NCBI GenBank assembly: GCA_024742755.1
Contig: JANSXW010000018.1
Location: 1-60,755 of the forward strand
Direction of reading: 5' to 3'
DNA: 60,755 nucleotides
Source: a bacterium
GTDB lineage: Bacteria; Bacteroidota; Bacteroidia; Chitinophagales; Saprospiraceae
In this document: one piece after another, positions 53,655-60,499 of the stretch
Layout of the letters: each line of letters begins with the position of its first letter
Position numbering within the stretch: the first letter of the stretch is position 1
Made by a program: the position numbers and the translations under genes
The notes under the pieces: generated by a model
The model's database searches: none
What the model was told of the DNA's origin: nothing
The model's input: only the letters and a program-made list of their open reading frames with translations

Positions 53655-54266
53655 ATGCAGCCTTATCCTTTTCTACTGAGCATCTTGCTTTTCTTCATAG
53701 CCACCAACGCCCAAACCCAAACCACTATGCAAGGCGACACCCTACCCTACCGGCAAATCCCTGAAGCTCCGGAATCCTACACCAGCAGCGCCACTGTGGC
53801 CCGGATGGTTGACGGGCTTGGCTTCCGCTATTACTGGGCTACCGAGGGGCTAACCGAAAAAGACCTGCTGTACAAGCCGAGTCCGGATGGGCGCACTACT
53901 ATGGAAACGCTGGCCCACATCCACGACCTTTCAATGATGGTTTACAACAGTGCCTTCCAGCAACCCAATAAACGCCCGGAACCACCCGCCCCCAAAGACT
54001 TTGAAAGCCTGAGGCGAGCCACATTGGAAAACCTCAAGGCAGCCAGCAATCAGTTCCGGGAAGCCAACACCAACGACATGGAACGCTTTGACCTGATCTT
54101 CGAGCGGGACGGCGTACAATCCACTGTACCCTTTTGGTTTCAGCTCAACGGCCCCGTTGCGGATGCGCTCTGGCACGTCGGCCAGGTGGTCTCCTTTCGG
54201 CGGGCGGCTGGCAACCCGGTCTTCCCCGGCATCAGCTGGTTTCAGGGCAAAGCGATGGAGAAATGA
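53655..54266 (+). CDS. Secreted DinB-superfamily-like protein
   Basis: 203 aa with a signal peptide (PFLLSILLFFIATNAQ). The four-helix pattern MVDGLGFRYYWATEGLTEKD, TTMETLAHIHDLSMMVYNS and NGPVADALWHVGQVVSFRRA fits the DinB/YfiT-like superfamily, with His residues at the positions that normally bind a metal (AHIHD, WHVGQ). Secretion is unusual for the superfamily as a whole but is known for Bacteroidota members. Function is unknown. Its stop overlaps the next ATG (ATGA at 54263-54266), coupling it to the D-amino-acid-oxidase-like gene. Confidence 0.8.
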   Translation: MQPYPFLLSILLFFIATNAQTQTTMQGDTLPYRQIPEAPESYTSSATVARMVDGLGFRYYWATEGLTEKDLLYKPSPDGRTTMETLAHIHDLSMMVYNSAFQQPNKRPEPPAPKDFESLRRATLENLKAASNQFREANTNDMERFDLIFERDGVQSTVPFWFQLNGPVADALWHVGQVVSFRRAAGNPVFPGISWFQGKAMEK

Positions 54267-55207
54267 AGCGGGTGATCGTTGTAGGAGCGGGCGTCTCGGG
54301 CCTGACCACCGCTGCAACCTTGCAGGAGGCGGGCTACGCCGTCACCATTTATGCGCAAGATATGCCCGGGGCAACAACCTCTGCCGTAGCCGCCGCCATT
54401 TGGTTCCCCTACGCAGTGGAGCCTGTTGAGGCTGCCAACCGCTGGAGTGCCGAATCCTACCGGTTTTTTGAGCAGCTGGCGCAAATCCCAGCCACCGGAG
54501 TAAGCATGACCGATTTCCTGGTCCTCACCCGCCCGGGGCTCGACAACAGCTGGCGCGATGAATTGCCGGAAGGAGCCGTACGCCTGGCAAAATCCGAAGA
54601 ACTGCCCCCAGGGTATGAAATGGGATACCTTGCCCGGGTCCCTTTAGCGGAAACGCCGTTCTACCTGCCCTACCTGCAAAGCCGATTTCTGGATGCGGGC
54701 GGACAATTCAAACAAAGAACCGTACAACACCTGACCGACCTGGCCCGGGAAACGGACCTCCTCGTCAACTGTGCCGGGCTTGGGGCACGGAAACTATGTC
54801 AGGATGAATCGGTCTACCCTATTCGCGGTCAAGTGGTCAAAGTGGAAAATATGCCCGGCACCCTTTCTATGGTCGACTCGATGGACAAAGGCAAACTGGC
54901 CTACGTGATCCAACGCGGCGGGGACACCATCCTGGGGGGAACCGATTACGAGCATGATTACAACAACACGACTTCTCCGGAAGACACCCAAATCATCCTG
55001 CAGCGCTGCGCTCAATTGCAGCCTTCCCTTTCTCAGCCCAAGTTGATCAATGCAGTCGCAGGACTGCGCCCCAAACGGCCGGCCATCCGCTGTGAGCAGG
55101 AGCCCGGGCAGCCTGTTTTTCACAATTACGGGCATGGTGGGGCAGGCTTTACGGTGTCATGGGGCTGCGCTGGGGAGATTTTGAAGCTTGTACGTGATGC
55201 AAGTTAG
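54263..55207 (+). CDS. D-amino-acid-oxidase-family FAD oxidoreductase
   Basis: 314 aa from the ATG at 54263; a longer frame upstream overlaps the DinB gene. The FAD motif RVIVVGAGVSGLTTAATL (3-20), the internal WFPYAVEPVEAANRW, the strand VNCAGLGARKL and the C-terminal GHGGAGFTVSWGCAGEI match DAO/DDO-type oxidases, including the family-specific HGGxG motif. It would oxidise D-amino acids to imino acids and produce hydrogen peroxide. No signal peptide, so cytosolic. It is translationally coupled to the DinB-like gene; a link to peptide turnover by the M14 enzyme is a guess. Confidence 0.9.
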   Translation: MKRVIVVGAGVSGLTTAATLQEAGYAVTIYAQDMPGATTSAVAAAIWFPYAVEPVEAANRWSAESYRFFEQLAQIPATGVSMTDFLVLTRPGLDNSWRDELPEGAVRLAKSEELPPGYEMGYLARVPLAETPFYLPYLQSRFLDAGGQFKQRTVQHLTDLARETDLLVNCAGLGARKLCQDESVYPIRGQVVKVENMPGTLSMVDSMDKGKLAYVIQRGGDTILGGTDYEHDYNNTTSPEDTQIILQRCAQLQPSLSQPKLINAVAGLRPKRPAIRCEQEPGQPVFHNYGHGGAGFTVSWGCAGEILKLVRDAS

Positions 55208-55237
55208 GGAACGCTGGGACCCAATGCGCAATTTCAA

Positions 55238-56245
55238 TTAGGGCTTAAATCGCTGGTCTCTCAAAAAGGAGGTATCGGTAAGGGTTTGCAGAAAGGCTTC
55301 CAGATCAGCCAATTGTTCGGTGGAGAGGCCCAGCGGGCGGATGCGGCTGTCTTTGTTCGGATGTGTCGTGCCGCCGGTATTGTAATGCTGAAGCACGGCT
55401 TGGATATCCGGCAGGCTGCCATCATGCATGTAAGGCGCGGTGAGGGCAATATTGCGCAAGGTGGGTACCCGGAAAACCCCGTCATCTTCAGGCAGTCCTG
55501 TGACGCGGCGGCGGCCCCAGTCTTCATAAGTTTCGTACAGCCCATTGTTAAAAAAGCCATTTTCCGTAAAGTTGAAGCCTCCGTGGCAGCTGCTGCAGTT
55601 GGCAGCCTCGCTGAAAAACAATTGGCGCCCACGCTCAGCAGCAGCACTTAAGCTGGCTTCGCCCATCAGGTATCGGTCGTAGACACTGTTGGCACTAATG
55701 AGCGTCCGCTGAAAAGCCCCAAGTGCCCGGGTGATGGTAAATGGATTGGCCGGCTCGCCGTAGGCCCGCTGAAAGGCATCCGCGTATTCCGGATCCGCGT
55801 TGAGGCGTTCGGCAGCATGAAGGATTGGCAGGTCCATCTCAGCGTGGTCTTCAATGGGCACGAGCGCCTGAATATCGAGCTTGGGCACCCCACCATCCTT
55901 GTTGACGTTGGTAAGATAGGCCAGATTAGCCAGTGTCGGCGAATTCCTAAAGCCCAGCCGCCCTCGCACACCGGGGCTGATAGGCAGGTCATCGGCAAAG
56001 GCAAGCGATTGTTTATGACAGGAACCACAGGTAGTGCTGGAGTCTACCGACAGCGCAGGCTCAAAAAACAGCTGTTTGCCCAGTGCAACCCGGGCTTCGG
56101 TCAGTTCATTGTCTTCCGGGATATCCGGGTACGGGAAGTGCGGCGGCAATTCCAAAACATAAGGCGTGGTGTCGACCGGAGAGGCCGGCTCCTTTTCACA
56201 GGAAGCAACCATTAAGACAACCAACAGGAATGGAAAATACCTCAT
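55238..56245 (-). CDS. Di-heme MauG/MbnH-like cytochrome c peroxidase-family lipoprotein
   Basis: 335 aa from the ATG at 56245 (MRYFPFLLVVLMVASCEKE), a lipoprotein with Cys16. Two c-type heme sites are visible: C73-x-x-C76-H77 (TTCGSCHKQ) and C217-x-x-C220-H221 (NCSSCHGG), with GKQLFFEPALS and GRQLFFSEA before them and FRVPTLRNIALTAPYMHDGS near 258-276. Family members are bacterial di-heme peroxidases, MauG and MbnH. The gene directly upstream encodes an MbnP-like protein, so the MbnH role (oxidising a Trp of MbnP to kynurenine) is the best reading. It is the last gene of a five-gene minus-strand operon. Confidence 0.92.
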   Translation of the reverse strand: MRYFPFLLVVLMVASCEKEPASPVDTTPYVLELPPHFPYPDIPEDNELTEARVALGKQLFFEPALSVDSSTTCGSCHKQSLAFADDLPISPGVRGRLGFRNSPTLANLAYLTNVNKDGGVPKLDIQALVPIEDHAEMDLPILHAAERLNADPEYADAFQRAYGEPANPFTITRALGAFQRTLISANSVYDRYLMGEASLSAAAERGRQLFFSEAANCSSCHGGFNFTENGFFNNGLYETYEDWGRRRVTGLPEDDGVFRVPTLRNIALTAPYMHDGSLPDIQAVLQHYNTGGTTHPNKDSRIRPLGLSTEQLADLEAFLQTLTDTSFLRDQRFKP

Positions 56246-56294
56246 AAAGGAAGATTTTGGGTTGCCCACACAGCGTAGGCAACCCAATCGTTTT

Positions 56295-57044
56295 TTAGTG
56301 CTCCATGCTGATCGCAGCCGGGATGTTGTCCCGCACAGCCGCAGCAAGCTCTGGATTGTTCATGGTGTGGGTGACGTAGTCTGTAGAAAGGTCTATACCT
56401 TCGAACAGTTTCGCCAGGTCAAATTCCATGTGGAGCATGTTGCTGCCCTTTTCCACGTCTTTGTGGGCAGTGAGGCTTACATTTTGCAACATGTTATCTG
56501 TACCCAGGTGGAAAGCCATGCTGTCATCTATCACGCCATCGCCATCTGTGTCCACTTCTCCGTCAATACGCAGGAAGCGGTAACCAGAGTTCCAGTTCCA
56601 GTGCATAGCCGGGAACTGAATAGCGAGCGGGTCATCCGCATCACGGGAAGTGAAGTCACCTTCAGACTGACTGTTGGTGGCAGGGTCCACGCCCACAAAG
56701 AAATTCACCATGTGGTAATGTCCGGCAGGGACAGTGGTCACTTCCTGCATGCCTGCTTCCGGCGTCACCAGCAGGTACTTGCCCTCTACAGGAATCGCAT
56801 CGCCTTCTTCCGGCATCAGCTCAATGCCGCCTACGTAAAAATTAGCGAGCGTGAAACGTACAGAAGTACCGTTGATATCGTACACCTGCGCTGTATCAAA
56901 GGCAGCACCATCTACGGTGTACTCAAACATCATATTCACGGTGCCTTCCTGAATGTCAGGCGTTTCATCATCATTGTCGCAGGCTGAAAAAGCAAGCGCG
57001 AAGAGCGCGAGCAGCGAAAGGGTGGAAAATTTGAATTTTGTCAT
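56295..57044 (-). CDS. MbnP-like copper-binding lipoprotein
   Basis: 249 aa with a lipoprotein signal (LLALFALAFSAC, Cys22). The beta-sandwich shows the MbnP pattern: NMMFEYTVDGAAFD, VRFTLANFYVGGIEL, LLVTPE, VPAGHYHMVNFFVGVDPATN, and MHWNWNSGYRFLRIDGEVD with W149 and W151. In MbnP of Methylosinus a Trp is converted to kynurenine by MbnH and helps to bind copper. Candidate ligands here include H109, H111 and H148. Which Trp is modified cannot be told from sequence. It lies 49 bp upstream of the di-heme enzyme gene in the same operon. Confidence 0.9.
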   Translation of the reverse strand: MTKFKFSTLSLLALFALAFSACDNDDETPDIQEGTVNMMFEYTVDGAAFDTAQVYDINGTSVRFTLANFYVGGIELMPEEGDAIPVEGKYLLVTPEAGMQEVTTVPAGHYHMVNFFVGVDPATNSQSEGDFTSRDADDPLAIQFPAMHWNWNSGYRFLRIDGEVDTDGDGVIDDSMAFHLGTDNMLQNVSLTAHKDVEKGSNMLHMEFDLAKLFEGIDLSTDYVTHTMNNPELAAAVRDNIPAAISMEH

Positions 57045-57087
57045 TGGTCGATTTTTAATTTAAAGTTATCAGAAGTTGTTTCAAGTG

Positions 57088-57465
57088 CTATTGCAGATGA
57101 ACCGAAACAGCAGCATTTGTCGTGTTCTGGTCATGATCATCTGCCTCTACCCGGAGCTCATAAGTGCCAGGGGCCAGGCCGTTGAGTGGAAAATCCAGGC
57201 GTACCTCGTGCCGCAACGCGTGCAGGTGCTGCTTTTCCACCAAAGTGGGCATACCGTCTTCGGCAACGAGCCAGATAAAGTAGGTATGCAGCCCCAGGTT
57301 CTCGGAGAAGTCCACTTTTACAGGCATCAGCCCTCCCAATGGCAGGACCGTGTCTGCAGCAGGAGCCAGGATCTGAATGTCCGGTTCCACGGTATCAATA
57401 ATTGCTTCCTTTTGGCAGCCCGTGAAGGCGGCCAGGAAAACCGGAAGCCAGGTTAGTTTTCGCAT
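57088..57465 (-). CDS. DUF4625-like lipoprotein
   Basis: 125 aa from the ATG at 57465 (MRKLTWLPVFLAAFTGC; Cys17). A longer upstream frame overlaps the barrel gene. The mature part is one immunoglobulin-like beta-sandwich (PDIQILAPAADTVLPLGG, VKVDFSENLGLHTYFIW, LAPGTYELRVEADDHDQN), fitting DUF4625-type Bacteroidota lipoproteins, which are often found near copper genes. His residues (QHLHALRH) could bind a metal; this is inference. Its start is 4 bp from the barrel gene stop, so cotranslation is likely. Second gene upstream of the di-heme enzyme. Confidence 0.75.
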   Translation of the reverse strand: MRKLTWLPVFLAAFTGCQKEAIIDTVEPDIQILAPAADTVLPLGGLMPVKVDFSENLGLHTYFIWLVAEDGMPTLVEKQHLHALRHEVRLDFPLNGLAPGTYELRVEADDHDQNTTNAAVSVHLQ

Positions 57466-57469
57466 GTTG

Positions 57470-58378
57470 TCAAAAAAAGTAATTGAGGTGGAGCGCCACC
57501 CTTGAGCGGGCCTCCACCAATCCTGTATTCCAATCCTGTTGCAGGGGCAAACTGTACGTAACGCCCAGATTGTACCGCTGCCAGAACACTTCTGCGCCAG
57601 CATTGGCCAGCCAGGCCTCCCCACCGGTATAGGTGCGGTAATAGCCATTCTCAATGTCCCAGTCAGCCTGCTCATAGTAGAGCCCCAGATTGGGCATCAC
57701 GCTCACCCCGCCTATCTGCTCCACCCGGAAGAAGCTCAGCAGCCCGGCAAAGCGGTTGCCAAACTGATAGCCGTTCTCCCCGGCGCCATTGAGGCGGTAG
57801 GTGGCATCGAGCAACAGTCCGGACCGTCCACTCCGGGCGGTGTAGTTGAGGTTGAACAAAGCGTCCCAACTGCCCGTCCCTACCTGAAAGTTAGGGTTGA
57901 CCACCTCGTTGGCGGCAGGCTGCTGAAAAGCGCCCGTTGGCGCCTTACCCCCAATGCCCGCTACGATGCGGTGGCGGACTTTCAGCTGCAGGCTGTCGCT
58001 GTTGTCAAAAAAGGTATAGCTGAGCAGCCCGGTCACATCGCCCATGCCACTGACCGTACGCGGCCCATTGGCATCCTGACGCAAGTGATACGCATAGGGA
58101 AGCAGGAGCGTCGCCTGCAAACGGGGATGGATTTCCCACCGCCCGCGAATCTCCAGCGTATTGAAGTATTCGTCCTGGGGACGTGCTCCGGCATCAAAAG
58201 CGGGGTCAGCAAAGGTCCGGTAGTGCTGATGCTGCCACCAGAACCCCACGAAGTGCCCGCCCAGGCTTGGCATGAGCGCGGCATAAGAGGGCGACATGCT
58301 ACAGCCACAGGCATCACAACCCCAAACGGGCGAAGCCAACAGCAGCAACACGCCAATCCAAACAGATCGGAATAACAT
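57470..58378 (-). CDS. Outer-membrane barrel-like protein with N-terminal CxxCxC
   Basis: 302 aa from the ATG at 58378 (MLFRSVWIGVLLLLASPVWG signal). Immediately after cleavage comes CDACGCS (Cys 21, 24, 26), a soft-metal-binding-type cluster. The remainder alternates amphipathic strands with a C-terminal SRVALHLNYFF strand ending in Phe, as in outer-membrane beta-barrels (perhaps related to the phenol-degradation/transporter barrel family). Placement in an operon with MbnP/MbnH-like genes suggests metal uptake, export or sensing at the outer membrane; this is inference. It is followed by the DUF4625-like gene with a 4-bp gap. Confidence 0.78.
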   Translation of the reverse strand: MLFRSVWIGVLLLLASPVWGCDACGCSMSPSYAALMPSLGGHFVGFWWQHQHYRTFADPAFDAGARPQDEYFNTLEIRGRWEIHPRLQATLLLPYAYHLRQDANGPRTVSGMGDVTGLLSYTFFDNSDSLQLKVRHRIVAGIGGKAPTGAFQQPAANEVVNPNFQVGTGSWDALFNLNYTARSGRSGLLLDATYRLNGAGENGYQFGNRFAGLLSFFRVEQIGGVSVMPNLGLYYEQADWDIENGYYRTYTGGEAWLANAGAEVFWQRYNLGVTYSLPLQQDWNTGLVEARSRVALHLNYFF

Positions 58379-58518
58379 GAAGGTTGTTTCTAAGATTCGG
58401 AACTTACGCCTGCACGGGAGGCACACGTCTGAAGATCGCCACAGGCAGTCAACACAGACCGGCCTACCCGTTGGGAGCGTACATGAGGAGGCAGAATGGC
58501 CTCAAAGAGCGTGTGGGC

Positions 58519-58896
58519 CTAAGCCCGAGGTGGATGGAAAACCCCTGAGGAGAGCAGTTGTGGCCGCAGCGCTGCCGCTGGCGGCAAGGGGGTGAATGTG
58601 TAGAGATCGCGCTCCACAGAAAGGACGTAGTGAGCCGGTAAAAAAGGCGACAAACCGGTACGCTGGTCTTCAACGACTGGCGCTTGTTCGCCGTCCTGCT
58701 CATGACCTATTGCCGCACTCGTAACCTCTTGCACATAGCAGCGCCCGCTGCACATGAGCTCGGGCTCAAAGCGGTTTTCGCAGAGCTCGCTGGCAATGTA
58801 AGCCTTATTATACGACAGCCAGACTGTCACAGCCGGCAAAAAGGCCACTTGTGACAGCACTAACAATAGCATAGGTATAGCCCACAGTTGCTTCAT
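58519..58896 (-). CDS. Small Cys-motif membrane/secreted protein, first gene of the metal operon
   Basis: 125 aa from the ATG at 58896. An N-terminal hydrophobic segment (LWAIPMLLLVLSQVAF) is either a signal or an anchor. It is followed by SELCENRFEPELMCSGRCYV, a C-x2-N-R-x2-P-x3-C-x-G-x-C motif (C39, C49, C53) that recurs in short Bacteroidota proteins near copper genes. The C-terminal half is low in structure and Pro-rich. An alternative start is the Met eight codons later. The promoter at 58901 lies so close that the mRNA may be leaderless. A 140-bp gap separates it from the barrel gene. Confidence 0.75.
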   Translation of the reverse strand: MKQLWAIPMLLLVLSQVAFLPAVTVWLSYNKAYIASELCENRFEPELMCSGRCYVQEVTSAAIGHEQDGEQAPVVEDQRTGLSPFLPAHYVLSVERDLYTFTPLPPAAALRPQLLSSGVFHPPRA

Positions 58897-58900
58897 GCTG

Positions 58901-58932
58901 CAAAGATAAGGGGATTTTATGCTGCTTTGCAA
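58901..58932 (-). promoter_or_regulatory. -33/-7 promoter of the metal operon
   Basis: On the minus strand, TTG (58930-58932) and TATCTTTG (58901-58908) are separated by 21 bp, matching the Bacteroidota promoter. The -7 box ends 4 bp before the start codon at 58896, so the transcript would begin at about the ATG (leaderless) or use the next Met. Confidence 0.55.
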
Positions 58933-58962
58933 GAAAAGTTTTGTCAGGCGGCGGGCGAAGCG

Positions 58963-59165
58963 GGTTAGCCTCAAAAGTCTGTGTGTATAGCAAATTGCAC
59001 TTTTTGAATAGTCTGGCAGCATTTGCTGTTTGCCTTTCCTGGCTAAGCTGGAGCAGAGCGGGAAGCTCTACCCCAGCAGCTATAGCGCTTAAGTGCAGAG
59101 GGTTGCCTTTCTGTTTTGTGCAATTTGTTAAACACCCCAAAAGTCTGCAGGATTTGAGGCTAACC
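58963..59165. repeat. 13-bp hairpin split by family B insertion
   Basis: GGTTAGCCTCAAA (58963-58975) and its exact complement (59153-59165) flank the family B element. Removing the element and one duplication leaves an 11-nt loop AGTCTGCAGGA, so the site was a simple hairpin, probably a terminator between the genes at 58896 and 59233, before the insertion. Confidence 0.65.
58981..59138. mobile_element. MITE-like element, family B, copy 2 (158 bp)
   Basis: Flanked by direct repeats AAAAGTCT (58973-58980 and 59139-59146; extendable to CAAAAGTCTG at 10 bp). The inverted ends include CAAATTGCAC / GTGCAATTTG. It is nearly identical to copy 1 (25494-25618) over the right ~90 bp, with an extra ~32-bp segment containing a CAGCA/TGCTG stem. 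It carries the same internal hairpin (one pair changed). No coding capacity. Confidence 0.8.
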
Positions 59166-59232
59166 AAAAATGAAATACCTTTAGCTGGCTTAGACTAATG
59201 ACAACAGCGTTTCGGATTACATTCCTACTTCA

Positions 59233-60318
59233 ATGACAACAACCAACGACAGGATACTCGGCTACGATTTCGCACGCGGCATCGCCATCATTGGGATGAT
59301 CATCGTGAATTTCAAGACGGTGATGGTCGCAGAAAGCGAAAGCTTGCTTTATCAGGCCCTAAACCTCCTATCCGGTAAAGCCGCTGCCCTTTTTGTTACA
59401 CTGGCAGGAGTTGGCATGACCCTCATGTACAGTAGCGCCCAGCGTAAAAAGGACACTGGAAGGGTTAAAAAAATCAGGTTGGATTTACTCAAACGGGCAC
59501 TTTTCCTGTTTGTCACGGGGCTAAGCTACTACTTCATCTGGCCAGCTGACATCCTGCATTATTACGGGGTCTATATGACGATCGGAGTGCTTTTGCTTGC
59601 TGCCTCCACGCGTTTGCTTCAGGGAATATCGCTGCTCATTGTGTTGAGCTATATGCTACTGCTGGTCGTTTTTGACTATGAAGCCGGCTGGAACTGGTCG
59701 ACACTCGAATACGAAGGTTTCCTTACCCCCTCCGGTTTTTTCAGGCATCTGTTCTTCAATGGCTTTCATCCGGTTTTTCCCTGGGTAGCCTTTCTGCTGA
59801 CCGGCATATGGGTAGGCAGAATAAACCTTAGAGATCAGAAGAAGCGCACCCGCCTGGCGATAAGGTCCCTGCTTACCTTTATCGTTTTTACCAGCCTATC
59901 AGCTTTTTTGAAATCACAAACCAGCCATTTTCCGGCTCCAGAGGCGGAAGCTTTAAACAGTCTGTTAGGCACCGGCCCTATGCCTCCCACTCTTTTTTAT
60001 ATGTTCTCTGCTGGTGGCTTATCTGTTTTTCTGATCATCGTTTCCGTGCAGGTCTGCTTTTCCTTTCCGGAACCAAGATGGATCGGATACCTGGTCAGCA
60101 CGGGTCAGCTTGCACTTAGCAACTACTTTTTCCACGTGGTAATCGGCATGGTTGCTATTGAGCTACTATTTGGGCGGCTGGAGCAGGCTTTCTCTGTTGA
60201 ATTTGCCTTTGGTTATGCTCTGGCCTTTAGTGTACTGCTCGTATGGTTCTCCCACAGGTGGCGAAAGAAGTACAAAAGAGGGCCATTGGAAGCACTTATG
60301 CGGCGCGTCACTGGTTAG
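59233..60318 (+). CDS. DUF418-domain (YeiB-like) multi-pass membrane protein
   Basis: 361 aa with about nine to ten membrane helices. The N-terminus RILGYDFARGIAIIGMIIVNF has the conserved Asp/Arg-Gly pattern of the HGSNAT/acyltransferase-3-like superfamily, and the C-terminal half (LVSTGQLALSNYFFHVVIGM) is DUF418. It is an inner-membrane protein of unknown function, possibly moving acyl groups across the membrane. It has its own upstream region (family B element and hairpin), and a near-consensus box TACCTTTA is seen about 55 bp before the ATG. Confidence 0.85.
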   Translation: MTTTNDRILGYDFARGIAIIGMIIVNFKTVMVAESESLLYQALNLLSGKAAALFVTLAGVGMTLMYSSAQRKKDTGRVKKIRLDLLKRALFLFVTGLSYYFIWPADILHYYGVYMTIGVLLLAASTRLLQGISLLIVLSYMLLLVVFDYEAGWNWSTLEYEGFLTPSGFFRHLFFNGFHPVFPWVAFLLTGIWVGRINLRDQKKRTRLAIRSLLTFIVFTSLSAFLKSQTSHFPAPEAEALNSLLGTGPMPPTLFYMFSAGGLSVFLIIVSVQVCFSFPEPRWIGYLVSTGQLALSNYFFHVVIGMVAIELLFGRLEQAFSVEFAFGYALAFSVLLVWFSHRWRKKYKRGPLEALMRRVTG

Positions 60319-60367
60319 CGTGTTGGGGGTCTTTGCCTCAAGGTTGACTAATCCCAGCCCCCCTGTC

Positions 60368-60499
60368 CTACAGGTAGTATTTTCCGGGAGGGCTTATCTT
60401 TTCAATTCGTAAATCATCACCAAACTCAAATACATATTGTATGCCTACCATTGGTGAAATGTCGTCTATGATTTTGTCCAATCCGATCTCGGCATCCAT
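60368..60499 (-). pseudogene. 43-codon frame, probable gene remnant
   Basis: The frame encodes MDAEIGLDKIIDDI, then SPMVGIQYVFEFGDDLRIEK, then ISPPGKYYL. It reads as a natural helix-plus-strand protein end. Another frame upstream (LQFPQSDIAEIRFL) would join smoothly after a one- or two-base shift, suggesting a frameshifted or truncated gene. Just upstream on that strand is a T6A6 tract in which a stop interrupts the frame. No family is recognised. Confidence 0.3.

Noticed and set aside
56166..56987. 273-codon plus-strand frame
   Set aside because: Antisense to the MbnP-like gene; composition is that of a shadow frame.
57539..58375. 278-codon plus-strand frame
   Set aside because: Antisense to the CxxCxC barrel gene; no domain or signal peptide is visible in it.
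58808..59167. 119-codon minus-strand frame
   Set aside because: It runs through a family B mobile element and the split hairpin, so it is accidental.
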